Of a stretch of DNA of 64,000 nucleotides, positions 9,530 to 18,477 are shown piece by piece. Source of the DNA: Anaerocolumna sp. MB42-C2. GTDB taxonomy: Bacteria; Bacillota; Clostridia; Lachnospirales; Lachnospiraceae. The position numbers and the translations under genes are program-made. Location of the stretch: contig NZ_CP133190.1 in the NCBI RefSeq assembly GCF_030913705.1, positions 1,984,001 to 2,048,000 on the forward strand, in the 5' to 3' direction. Positions within the stretch are counted from its first letter, which is position 1, and each line of letters opens with the position of its first letter. The notes below the pieces were generated by a model. It saw nothing but the letters and a program-made list of their open reading frames with translations, was not told the DNA's origin and did not search any database.

Positions 9530-11599
9530 CTACCTAAATGCTTCATTTAATTTTTCTGTACCCGGAAGTATAAATCTTCCGTCTTTAATAATTGTGATGG
9601 TTTCACCATTCTTTTTGTAAACGCTAATTTCTCCAAGTTCATCATAGGGTATGGTAATATCTGTATGACAATTAAAATATGCCTTGTCCATATCTGTTTT
9701 TCTCAATATGGATATCTCATTATCTTTTGCTACTATCAGTTTCCCGTCCGGGTTATATAATGTTAAATCTTCACTCATTTTATAGCAGGTATCCCCTACT
9801 GCAAAATGAGGTCCGGTCTTTTCGGCAATCAGAATAGGAAGCTTATCCCCTATATTGTATTTCTGTGCCATAACATAAGCAGTTGTATTGGTTCCGATTG
9901 CAAATTCTCCCAGCGGCAGGGTTTCCTGGTTATACATAAGATTTTCTCTGACAAATTGTTTGTTATCTTCTTCTGATTCAAAATTTCTGCAAGTATAAGA
10001 ACTTATTTTTCCGTCTTCGAATTGTAATTCTAAATCAATATATTCCAACTCATGTAAATAGACCTGGGTTACATGGAGTGTTCCCTTGGTACCGGTTAAT
10101 TTGGGAGATGTAAAAACTTCACCAACCGGAATATTTACATCCGCAGTGCAGTTTTCAAAAATTGTTTCTTTCCCTGGATCGGTTAATTCGTATAACATAA
10201 CTTTCAGGTTCGTACGATTTTTGCCTCTGCCTAGTATTTTTACATACTCTCCCTGATCCAGAACATCGATAATGGACTGTTGAATTTCTTTATAGGTTTG
10301 ATTATCCAAGGTATTTACTTTAACTGTGTCTGCAAAGATATTCTTAAACTTTTCTCCGATTTCCGGAATTGGGTAAGCAATAATAGTAAAGCTGGTTTCT
10401 TCCCCTTTAATATATTCATTTGTAATCAAACTAGCATCCCGGTTATATGATACATATAATTTCTGCTGCCTTTTATCCAGCTTAATAACTTCTGTTTTAT
10501 TCTCGGGCGCAAAATTCTTTTCACCAAATACCTCAATTACTGCCGGGCCGGCATAAACTGCTGCCTCATTTTTGTACTTTTCAAAAGCTTTCCTAAGGCC
10601 GGATAATTTACGTTCATTATATGCTTTATCCAGATATAAACCATTATCAAACCGGTGATCATAGTCATATTGTTTGTTTGGTCCTGTTGAATGAAAACCG
10701 ATCTTTAAGTGCTGTTTTTTATTTACTGTGTTTACTGCTGCCCGATAAATTACCGGCTTAAGCCTCATCTCTTCAAAGTATTCTACAGCATAATATAGCA
10801 TTCTTTCAAAGCCAATATTATAACGAATGTTAACCGATTCTTTTTTGCTCAAATCGATTCTGGCCGCTTCAAACCCTCTCCGATAACCCTCTTTATAAGT
10901 AAAAGCCATTGCTTTCACTTCCTCTTCGGTAAGACTGTTTAAGAATTCGGCTGTTTTTATTTCATTTTCGCCGATATATTCTCCAAATTGATACAGATAC
11001 CTTAAATCCTTTAGATCCCAGTTACGAATAATATCGTTAACGAAAGATAATTCAGGATCAATTAATTCCCTTGTTCTGTATTCAATTATATCTCCTGTAT
11101 AATCACTGATGAAATCATAAATAGCCCTTTTTACATCTTTATAAGTATATTCATCCGCTTCTTCAAAATAATTATAGACTTCTATAAATAATTCCAGGTA
11201 AATAGTAATATCAAACAATCTGCATTCATAAGCATAAACTATCATACCCCTTATTTCTGCATATAAAAAAGACAGAAGTTTTCCCACTTTTCCCAACTTT
11301 TTAACTGCATAACGGGGATTTCCGAAACTATTTTCATAATTCCCCGGGATTACGTCTTCATATAATTCATAATTCAGTTTCTTTAGTTCTTCCAATGTCA
11401 TCCGGCTGAGTTTGTCTGTTTCTGCCAGTGCAACTAACTCTTTTATTTTAAGGATAAACTCAGCTGCTTTTTTAAAATAACCCTTAACCGGTTCTTGAAT
11501 AACTTCTTCGTTTAAGATTGAGTCAATACGCTCCATGGACAACTCATAACGTTCACGGATTTCCTCATTTGATTCTTTGAACAATTCTGCGTATTTCAT
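9530..11599 (-). CDS. M29-family aminopeptidase with large N-terminal extension
   Basis: A 689-aa cytosolic metallopeptidase. The C-terminal half matches the M29 (aminopeptidase T/PepS-like) family: PVGEVFTSP (about 494), an E-rich region (FESEEDNKQF), LGEFAIGTNT, EKTGPHFAVGD (about 598) and HTDITIP (about 644). The Glu and His residues there are the likely metal ligands. Typical M29 enzymes are about 370-410 aa, so roughly 330 residues at the N-terminus are extra. That helical, charged part has no domain I recognise. The start at 11599 follows GGAAAG. The gene stands alone between purE and a small membrane protein. Confidence 0.85.
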   Translation of the reverse strand: MKYAELFKESNEEIRERYELSMERIDSILNEEVIQEPVKGYFKKAAEFILKIKELVALAETDKLSRMTLEELKKLNYELYEDVIPGNYENSFGNPRYAVKKLGKVGKLLSFLYAEIRGMIVYAYECRLFDITIYLELFIEVYNYFEEADEYTYKDVKRAIYDFISDYTGDIIEYRTRELIDPELSFVNDIIRNWDLKDLRYLYQFGEYIGENEIKTAEFLNSLTEEEVKAMAFTYKEGYRRGFEAARIDLSKKESVNIRYNIGFERMLYYAVEYFEEMRLKPVIYRAAVNTVNKKQHLKIGFHSTGPNKQYDYDHRFDNGLYLDKAYNERKLSGLRKAFEKYKNEAAVYAGPAVIEVFGEKNFAPENKTEVIKLDKRQQKLYVSYNRDASLITNEYIKGEETSFTIIAYPIPEIGEKFKNIFADTVKVNTLDNQTYKEIQQSIIDVLDQGEYVKILGRGKNRTNLKVMLYELTDPGKETIFENCTADVNIPVGEVFTSPKLTGTKGTLHVTQVYLHELEYIDLELQFEDGKISSYTCRNFESEEDNKQFVRENLMYNQETLPLGEFAIGTNTTAYVMAQKYNIGDKLPILIAEKTGPHFAVGDTCYKMSEDLTLYNPDGKLIVAKDNEISILRKTDMDKAYFNCHTDITIPYDELGEISVYKKNGETITIIKDGRFILPGTEKLNEAFR

Positions 11600-11747
11600 A
11601 GGTCTTTCCTTTCTTTATTATAAAATCACCATTTATTATCTATCGTTTATGCCATTTGTGGTTTTGATTTTTTCTTATCTTTCTCCAGTTTTGTCAAAGC
11701 AGATATTCTTGGTTTACTTGTGCATAGCGGTGGGGCTTACTTGCAGG

Positions 11748-12074
11748 TTAAATTATTACTCCAACCATGTACAAAACAAAAAAGAAGATAGATAAAAATC
11801 CATTTAACACCATCCCAGTTACAGGTGCAGCATAATGAATTTCCTTTTCCCGGCAGGCTTTTATCCCAAGAACAAAACCAGCTATAGATATGGCAAATAA
11901 GAGCATACCTATCAAACCGATAATCCATCCCCCGTTTCCTTTGGAAAGACTGGAAATTATGGATAAAATCAATAAGGTAATAAGAGTAAAAACTCCAATT
12001 ATCACCGATATAATTCCTTTAACAGAATGACTCCTGCCTGAAAATTTAAATATTTCTTTTTTATGTTTAAACAT
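11748..12074 (-). CDS. Small multi-pass membrane protein (DUF6142/DUF4190-like)
   Basis: The ATG at 12074 is preferred over one 10 codons upstream because it follows AAAAGGAG by 6 nt. The 108-aa product has a basic N-terminus (MFKHKKEIFKFSGRSHS) and three hydrophobic helices with a glycine-rich second helix and a FVLGIKACREKE turn. Small Lachnospiraceae membrane proteins of this type have no known function. It lies 33 nt after the VanZ-like gene and is probably cotranscribed with it. Confidence 0.7.
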   Translation of the reverse strand: MFKHKKEIFKFSGRSHSVKGIISVIIGVFTLITLLILSIISSLSKGNGGWIIGLIGMLLFAISIAGFVLGIKACREKEIHYAAPVTGMVLNGFLSIFFFVLYMVGVII

Positions 12075-12107
12075 TGTCCGCTCCTTTTCCACGTACAATT
12101 GCAATAT

Positions 12108-12575
12108 TTAACGTAGTTTTTTTATGGACTTTATTAATTTATGGCATATCAGAAAACAGATGCCGCCCAATATACCACCCAAAGTATTCATTAATATATC
12201 ATCTACATCAAATATTCCTACTTTAAAAATCAGCTGAATCAATTCTATGGTAAGACTAAACTCCAGACTTAACAAAGTTATATTTATCAGTTTCCGGTTA
12301 CCGGCACTTATAATGGGTAAAACAAATCCAAATGGCGCAAATGCCAGCACATTCCCAAATATATTCACAATAAAGCTTTCATAACCGATTTCTTTCCGAT
12401 ATAAAATATAACGCCTTACTTCTTTAAATAATACTAAATTATATCTATAATCATCCGAAATTATTGTTCGTCCATAACGTTCGCTAAAAAATAAAAAATA
12501 CGCTAATAATATGATATATAGTACAAACAGCACGCGACTTACTGACATAATGACTGTTCTGCTAATAGATTTCAA
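12108..12575 (-). CDS. VanZ-family membrane protein
   Basis: A 155-aa protein with about four membrane helices and the VanZ pattern NIFGNVLAFAPFGFVLP, followed by the acidic signature near SLTIELIQLIFKVGIFDVDDILMN. VanZ is linked to teicoplanin tolerance, but most homologues have unknown roles. The start is TTG at 12575, chosen because it has a strong GGAGG at 9 nt; the next ATG has none. A promoter candidate lies at 12613-12641. A second VanZ-like gene is at 36968. Confidence 0.85.
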   Translation of the reverse strand: MKSISRTVIMSVSRVLFVLYIILLAYFLFFSERYGRTIISDDYRYNLVLFKEVRRYILYRKEIGYESFIVNIFGNVLAFAPFGFVLPIISAGNRKLINITLLSLEFSLTIELIQLIFKVGIFDVDDILMNTLGGILGGICFLICHKLIKSIKKLR

Positions 12576-12612
12576 TGACTTTTTCCTCCAGTGTGCTTTC
12601 CATATCCCAACT

Positions 12613-12641
12613 ATTATAAAACAAATATTACATTACGTAAA
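12613..12641 (-). promoter_or_regulatory. Promoter candidate for the VanZ-like gene
   Basis: -35 TTTACG and -10 TATAAT with a 17-nt spacer on the minus strand, about 40 nt upstream of the TTG start. Confidence 0.5.
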
Positions 12642-12777
12642 GGGGTAATAGAAACGTACTTAAGGAATGTTATAAACAGGAAAAAACTACCACTTACAAG
12701 TTTATGGTTTCTGAGAATACCTATCACTCTTAGAACGATCATTACAACACTTCTATTTTATATAACATCCCATAAAT

Positions 12778-12874
12778 ATAGAGCTGCTGCAGTCTTCTAT
12801 TATATTACCTTGCGAAAGAATATTAGTTTATATTCCAGACGCAATCTAGTATAAGATATCTGCACCAGCTCTAT
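12778..12874. repeat. 97-nt imperfect palindrome with nested hairpin
   Basis: Arms 12778-12792 and 12860-12874 (core AGAGCTG/CAGCTCT, 15 bp with one mismatch) enclose a second nested stem TTGCG...CGCAA over GAATAT...ATATTC. It sits just downstream of the surface-protein gene ending at 12902, in a 326-nt gap that otherwise shows only the VanZ promoter. It may be the terminator of that gene or a small MITE. Confidence 0.55.
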
Positions 12875-12901
12875 TACTATGCCATTGACTTAATTCAATT
12901 A

Positions 12902-15433
12902 TTATTTAGGAGTTACATATTTTGTTGATATTACAGCCTTATTGCCGGCTTCATCTGTTATATTGTTTGCACTGGTTGGAGTAATTTTTAAACTTTTTTT
13001 CATTACCGGTGTATCACTTAATGTAATCGTAACAGTATCATCATCAACATTAAAATCTTGAGCGTATTCTTTTCCTCCCTGTGTCACACTAAAACTTGCA
13101 GTTCCTTTAATATTCATATCAAAAGTCAATATAATTGTATCCGGATATTCATAAGTTATATTTGTTATGGTAGGTCCAACATTTTGACTCAACAAAATTG
13201 TTGTCTCATAATCATTCATTTCCGTAAACGAATTATTATAACCTTTTATGCCTTTAATGGTAACTACAAAAGTAGCTGTTACGGTAACACTTCCTGTCTT
13301 CAAGGTCAATTGTACGGTAGCACCGGTAGAGTTATTTTCAACAAGTTCAGCTTTCGATATCTTCGCTCCCTTGATACTGTAATTATTAGCATTTTCAGCT
13401 GTAATTTTATCTACCTTATTGTCAAAATTAACATAAATAATATTAGGGTCTTCGGATGATTGTTCAATACTTGCAGGTGCAGGTAATTCGGATCCGATGG
13501 ACCCGGAACGATTCACGGTTACCGTTGTTTTAACACTTTTATTATTAAATTTATCTTTTACAAAACCCTCCGGTATGGTTATTGTATAAGTTCCATTCTC
13601 GTCAAATTGTTTTTTATCGAATTCAACCGTTACTACCTCATCCTTTACCGTAGCCGTATATCCAAGATCTTTCTGTGAATAGATATCATTATCCAAGGTA
13701 ATGAGCTTAGATGAAAATTTACCTGAATTACTTGGCAGCACAACTGCTTTGTCAAAAGTTAAAGTTAAAATATAAGTAATTACATCGTTATCATCATTTT
13801 TTGTCAGTTTATTTTTCTTTAATTTTGGGCCGCTTGAACTAACATTAAAATTAACTGTTTTTGTAATATATTTTTCCGCTGAACTGTCCGAACTCTTTAC
13901 ATTATAACTATCCCAGTAACCGATGGAAACTTTTTGTGATCCGGTTAATTTAGCCGAAGTAGCATCTAAAGTATAATTCACAATCGTTTTATCATCTTTG
14001 TCTACTTCACCTTCGATTGTTTTTCCATTACTCAGTTCAATATCACCAGGAATCTTGATTGATCTGGTGAAAGTAGCTGTAAGTGTATTATACCCTGTAC
14101 GTGTCAGTGTTTTTAATTTAGCCTGGGATTTTTCCGTAGTATCCGTTGCAACATATGCTGTAATAACAGAATTACTTGGGTAGTTACCATTCTTATCTTT
14201 TAATCCGGAGAAAACAACTGAAAAAGTCTTGTTTTGATCATCCGTATCAATATCAGATAAATCAATAGTCAGGAACTTATTATCATCAGATTTCACGTAA
14301 TTAGTTTTGGTCTTCAAATAGTTTAGTGTTGCAGTTTCAGCCGTCTGATTTGATTTAACCAGACTTACCTTTGAAATTGCCATCTTTGAAAAATCCATGG
14401 GTTTACTGAATTCCAAGGTAACGACTAACCCGGTATCATCTATTTTATAATTTTTGTAGTAAGGTGGTTTGGTATCATATAATTCTAAATTTTTATAGTA
14501 TTCGGTTAATGCCGTACCTCCGGTAGTTTTTATACTGTCAGACAAATGCAGTCCATATAAACCGTTAAAAGCATTTTCAGAAACAATCGATAAGACTTTT
14601 CCGTCAGAGGACAGGCTTCCTGTTAAATCGCCTAATGCGTCTGCTGTTTTTCCCTTTTTATCAGTCATGGCTTTTATAGAAACACTATCACTGAGTGATG
14701 TTCCATCTAATACCGTTGATTCCTCAACGGCATTGTCAAATGTTATGGTCAAAGTATTCGTATCCGTTAATACTGCTGTTTTAACACCGGCAGTTTTCTC
14801 AACAATCTGAATCTTTACCGTATCTTTTACAAGACTGGATGAAACACCTGCCTTAGTTAAAGAAGCCGTAGCCGTGAGTATGACAAGACCCGGTTTTAGG
14901 GCAGTAACAATTCCTTTTTTATCAACAGTGGCATAATTAGTATCATCAATGGTATAAGTTATTAAATCGCTGGCATTACTTGGTGTCAGTGCACTATTAA
15001 AGTCAATAACCTCTCCTTTCGTTAGAACAAAATAATCCATACCATCTTCAGGAGTATTGGTAATATCAATTGCCGTTGCTTTTATCTTAACGGTTACTTT
15101 GCAGGCAGGGCGCAGAATGGTTCCGTCCTTATAAGTAATTTTACACTTAACATAAGCGGTACCCTTTCCGGTGGATGTTACATAACCGGTTTTAGAATCC
15201 ACTGTTATGATGCTTTTATTGGTTGTGTACCATACTTTTGATTTAACCTTGGTATTGTCAAGGTTTTTAATGGTCACGGTAAATGCCGATCCTATCCCTG
15301 TGAGTGCCTTGGTAGTTAAGGACAAGCTTGGAACAGCCGCTGCCTGTGTTGTAATCTCATTTACCGGAATTACTGATGTAAACAACAGAACTGCAAGTAA
15401 AATTCCCATCCATTTTTGTGTCCACTTTTTCAT
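12902..15433 (-). CDS. Secreted Big_2/Ig-like repeat surface protein (paralogue A)
   Basis: An 843-aa exported protein with signal peptide (MKKWTQKWMGILLAVLLF...TTQAAA). Two Big_2-like Ig domains (about 35-215, each ending VDSKTGYVTSTGKGTAYVK or VDKKGIVTALKPG) are followed by about five Ig-like repeats of the type seen in S-layer proteins (LTDTNTLTITFDNAV, TLTATFTRSI, ITYILTLTFDKAV, TIILTFDMNI). No SLH, LPXTG or C-terminal membrane anchor is visible, so cell association would need another route. It is a tandem paralogue of the gene at 15708-18263, with the same domain order and length. The ATG at 15433 follows AGGAGG. It may be S-layer-like or an adhesin; the exact role is unknown. Confidence 0.8.
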   Translation of the reverse strand: MKKWTQKWMGILLAVLLFTSVIPVNEITTQAAAVPSLSLTTKALTGIGSAFTVTIKNLDNTKVKSKVWYTTNKSIITVDSKTGYVTSTGKGTAYVKCKITYKDGTILRPACKVTVKIKATAIDITNTPEDGMDYFVLTKGEVIDFNSALTPSNASDLITYTIDDTNYATVDKKGIVTALKPGLVILTATASLTKAGVSSSLVKDTVKIQIVEKTAGVKTAVLTDTNTLTITFDNAVEESTVLDGTSLSDSVSIKAMTDKKGKTADALGDLTGSLSSDGKVLSIVSENAFNGLYGLHLSDSIKTTGGTALTEYYKNLELYDTKPPYYKNYKIDDTGLVVTLEFSKPMDFSKMAISKVSLVKSNQTAETATLNYLKTKTNYVKSDDNKFLTIDLSDIDTDDQNKTFSVVFSGLKDKNGNYPSNSVITAYVATDTTEKSQAKLKTLTRTGYNTLTATFTRSIKIPGDIELSNGKTIEGEVDKDDKTIVNYTLDATSAKLTGSQKVSIGYWDSYNVKSSDSSAEKYITKTVNFNVSSSGPKLKKNKLTKNDDNDVITYILTLTFDKAVVLPSNSGKFSSKLITLDNDIYSQKDLGYTATVKDEVVTVEFDKKQFDENGTYTITIPEGFVKDKFNNKSVKTTVTVNRSGSIGSELPAPASIEQSSEDPNIIYVNFDNKVDKITAENANNYSIKGAKISKAELVENNSTGATVQLTLKTGSVTVTATFVVTIKGIKGYNNSFTEMNDYETTILLSQNVGPTITNITYEYPDTIILTFDMNIKGTASFSVTQGGKEYAQDFNVDDDTVTITLSDTPVMKKSLKITPTSANNITDEAGNKAVISTKYVTPK

Positions 15434-15474
15434 TCACTAATCCTCCTATAATACATTCTCATACTTTCATTACT

Positions 15475-15504
15475 ATTTTACATTATAATTCCTACATTTG
15501 TCAA
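15475..15504 (-). promoter_or_regulatory. Promoter candidate for surface paralogue A
   Basis: -35 TTGACA and -10 TAAAAT with an 18-nt spacer, about 40 nt before the start codon. Confidence 0.6.
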
Positions 15505-15655
15505 AACATTGTCTAATATTGTTTCAAATGTTATATTTTTGTTAAATTGTACATTTTTTCCTTGTAAGGATAAAACTCCTACAGCATACCATTGTATCCC
15601 GTAGAATTAGGACTGATCCTTAGTTTACAATAACTAGTATAAATTTTATGCAAAT

Positions 15656-15697
15656 AAAAAGGAGCTTTTGCTCTTATTTCTTGCAAAAGCTCCTTTT
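15656..15697 (-). terminator. Strong intrinsic terminator of surface paralogue B
   Basis: A perfect stem AAAAGGAGCTTTTGC / GCAAAAGCTCCTTTT with an 11-nt loop, directly after the stop at 15708. It separates the two paralogues into individual transcription units. Confidence 0.85.
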
Positions 15698-15707
15698 AAC
15701 TTACTTA

Positions 15708-18263
15708 TTATTTTACAGGTGTAAGGCGTTCCGTTCCGATAACAGATTTATTTCCGTATTTATCAGTTATGTTGTTATAATTTGTAGGAACAATCTCTAC
15801 TTCCTGGTCCAGAGTCGGCTTATCCTTTAATGCGACAATTACTTTCTTTCCGCTTATTCTGGAGGACTCAGTTATATCTACACCATTTTGAAGAACCTGA
15901 AAACTTGCATTTCCCGCAAGAGTTTCATCAAATGTTAAGATGATTTCATCCGGATACTTATACTCTTTGTCTTCCAATTCCGGACCTTTGTTTTCATGCA
16001 GGCTTATCTTTGTTTTATATTCTTCCATTTCAGAATAGGTATTATGATAACCTAAGATTCCCGAAATGGTAATTGAGTACTTGCCAGACTCTTCTATACT
16101 GCCGTCAACTAATGTTAATTCTACCGTAGCTCCGTTTGAAGTATTATCTGTCAGCTTCGCAGATTTTATATCGGTATCTTCAATATCATAGTTGCCAATA
16201 TCCTGGGCCGAATCCTCATCCAGCCGGTAGGTAAAGGTAACATAGATTATGCTTGCATTATCGTCGGATTGTTTTATTACTTTTGGTTTCGGTAATGCTG
16301 TTGAAGCTCCTTCCGTATTCGTTACTTTAACAGTTGTTTCAGAATTTAGATTGCCGTATTCATCTTCTACAAATTCCTCCGGTATGGTTATGGTGTAAGT
16401 ACCAGGTTTATCCATATCATCATCATCCAAAACTACCGTTACGGTATTATCATCCGCATCAGCCGAATACCCGATATCATAATCATCATAAGAATCCCCT
16501 GCATCGCTTACCAGCCTTGCTTTAAAGTTGCCTTTATCATCAATAAGATCTACATTTTTATTGAACGTTAATATCAGGCTGTAGGTAATCTTATCATCGT
16601 CACTTTCCGTATCAAGCTTATAATCCGTAATCTCCGGCAGAGTGGAATCGATATCAAAGTTTACTTTCACTTCTTTGTAATCCTCTGCAGAATCATCGGA
16701 GGATTTAACATTATAACTATCCCAGTATCCGATATTTACTTTCTGTTTACCTATAAGCTTAACAGACTCGGCATCTAATTTATAAGTAACCTGTTTAGTA
16801 TTCTCTTCATCTACAATACCGTTAACAATAACGCCATTACTCAATAAAACTTTACCACCGGTTCTTATTCCTCTGTTAAAGGTAGCAGTTAAAGTATCTT
16901 TATCTGTTCGCTCCAAGGAAACCAGCCTAGCCTGTGGTTTCGGTGAAGTATCTGTTTCCACATAAGCAGTGATTCTGTCATTGTCAGTATAATTACCTGC
17001 TCTGTCCTTTAACCCGGTGAATACGACCTTAAATTTCCTATCCCTGTCTACACTGGATATAGTTGACAAATCAATCATTAAGGATTTTCCGTCATTAGCA
17101 GGTTTATAATTGGATTTATTCTGTAACTTACTGATTGTGGATGCTTTGGGTGTTTTACTTCCCGAAGCCAGTTTCACCTCATCTATCTTCATGCCGGAAT
17201 AATTCAAGGATTCGCTGAAATTAATATAGGCTATCAGACCGGTATCATCAACTGAGCTATCTTTATAATATGGCGGTATGGTATCATATAAGGACAGCGT
17301 CTTATAATATTCCATTAAAGAATCATTATGAACCGTCCTGATATTACGTGAAAATTTAACTCCATATAAACCATTAAAGTAACCGGTAGTGGTAATGGTT
17401 AAGGTCTTTTTATCCGATGACAGGCTGCCTGTCAGTGTTCCCAAACCACTGGCTACCACACCATCGCCATCTGTTTTGGCTGTAATAATGATGTTATTCA
17501 GAAGTTTATTATTTTCATCCATAATTGTAGTTTTATCGATTGCGTCGTCAAAAGTTATTTTCATGGTAGTTGAATCTGTTAACTCAACATTGGCTACACT
17601 AGCTGACTTTGACACAATTTCAAGATTAACACTGTAAGTTAATACAAGGACATCATCCAGCAGGTTTTGGTATCCAGCCGGTTTATTAAGCTTAGCTTTA
17701 GCGGTTAACGTTACAAAACCCGGTTTAATCCCCGTAACGATACCTTTATCATCAACAGTGGCACATTCTGTCTTGTCAATGCTATAGGTTATGTAATTAT
17801 CCGCATTGGATGGAGTCAGGACACTGTTAAAATCATAAGAACCACCCACCGGTATGACCTGTCGGCTGTTATTAGACAAATCATCCTGGGCATTGGTAAT
17901 CTCTATGGCAGTTGCCGGAATTTTAACTGTAACCTTACAGGATGGTATATATACACTGCCGTTCTTATAGGTAATCTTACATTTAATATAAGCTGTTCCC
18001 CTTCCCGTGGAAGTTACATACCCACCGGAAACCGTTGCTACTTTCTTATTGGTAGAATACCATGTAGCAGATTTCTTTTGAGAACTGGATAAATTTTTGA
18101 TTGATAGTTTAAATTCCTCATCTACTCCGATCACTGTTTTTTGTGTTATCGACATAGCAGGTTTTGCTGCTGCAGCAACCTGGATAGCATCAGCCGGTAA
18201 CATGGACAGAAACATAACTAATACTAAAAATAATGCTTTTAACCGAAACAGGTATTTCTTCAT
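15708..18263 (-). CDS. Secreted Big_2/Ig-like repeat surface protein (paralogue B)
   Basis: An 851-aa exported protein with signal peptide (MKKYLFRLKALFLVLVMFLS...AAAAKP). Its architecture matches paralogue A: two Big_2-like domains and then S-layer-type Ig repeats. Shared stretches include GRGTAYIKCKITYK, NIGYWDSYNVKSSD and TVDDKGIVTG(I)KPG, so the pair arose by tandem duplication and has diverged mainly between motifs. This copy is richer in Asp in the middle repeats. The ATG at 18263 follows GGAGGGGG. The 5' leader has a 9-bp hairpin. No wall anchor is visible. Confidence 0.8.
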   Translation of the reverse strand: MKKYLFRLKALFLVLVMFLSMLPADAIQVAAAAKPAMSITQKTVIGVDEEFKLSIKNLSSSQKKSATWYSTNKKVATVSGGYVTSTGRGTAYIKCKITYKNGSVYIPSCKVTVKIPATAIEITNAQDDLSNNSRQVIPVGGSYDFNSVLTPSNADNYITYSIDKTECATVDDKGIVTGIKPGFVTLTAKAKLNKPAGYQNLLDDVLVLTYSVNLEIVSKSASVANVELTDSTTMKITFDDAIDKTTIMDENNKLLNNIIITAKTDGDGVVASGLGTLTGSLSSDKKTLTITTTGYFNGLYGVKFSRNIRTVHNDSLMEYYKTLSLYDTIPPYYKDSSVDDTGLIAYINFSESLNYSGMKIDEVKLASGSKTPKASTISKLQNKSNYKPANDGKSLMIDLSTISSVDRDRKFKVVFTGLKDRAGNYTDNDRITAYVETDTSPKPQARLVSLERTDKDTLTATFNRGIRTGGKVLLSNGVIVNGIVDEENTKQVTYKLDAESVKLIGKQKVNIGYWDSYNVKSSDDSAEDYKEVKVNFDIDSTLPEITDYKLDTESDDDKITYSLILTFNKNVDLIDDKGNFKARLVSDAGDSYDDYDIGYSADADDNTVTVVLDDDDMDKPGTYTITIPEEFVEDEYGNLNSETTVKVTNTEGASTALPKPKVIKQSDDNASIIYVTFTYRLDEDSAQDIGNYDIEDTDIKSAKLTDNTSNGATVELTLVDGSIEESGKYSITISGILGYHNTYSEMEEYKTKISLHENKGPELEDKEYKYPDEIILTFDETLAGNASFQVLQNGVDITESSRISGKKVIVALKDKPTLDQEVEIVPTNYNNITDKYGNKSVIGTERLTPVK

Positions 18264-18292
18264 TTTTCCCCCTCCTTAGGTCAGTTTTAATG

Positions 18293-18318
18293 GGTAATTG
18301 CCTTGTTGTGCAATTACC
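18293..18318 (-). promoter_or_regulatory. 5'-leader hairpin of surface paralogue B
   Basis: Perfect 9-bp stem GGTAATTGC / GCAATTACC with an 8-nt loop, between the promoter and the ribosome-binding site. There is no U-tract, so it is more likely an mRNA-stability or translation element than a terminator. Confidence 0.45.
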
Positions 18319-18343
18319 TTTCATTTTCATAAATTAATTTCCA

Positions 18344-18372
18344 ACTATAATAATAATATCCAAATTTGTCAG
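18344..18372 (-). promoter_or_regulatory. Promoter candidate for surface paralogue B
   Basis: -35 CTGACA and -10 TATAGT with a 17-nt spacer, about 80 nt before the start. Confidence 0.55.
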
Positions 18373-18440
18373 AATTTAGTCTAAAACGCATAAATTTCTA
18401 TTTATTAAGCTATATCGTCATCTTTTACCTGAAATATGAG

Positions 18441-18473
18441 AAAAAGCTGCTGCAATTTTTGCAACAGCTTTTT
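18441..18473 (-). terminator. pheT terminator
   Basis: AAAAAGCTG[C/T]TGCAA stem-loop closing with TTTTTC, 5 nt after the pheT stop; near-perfect 14-bp stem and U-tract on both strands. Confidence 0.85.
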
Positions 18474-18477
18474 GTTC

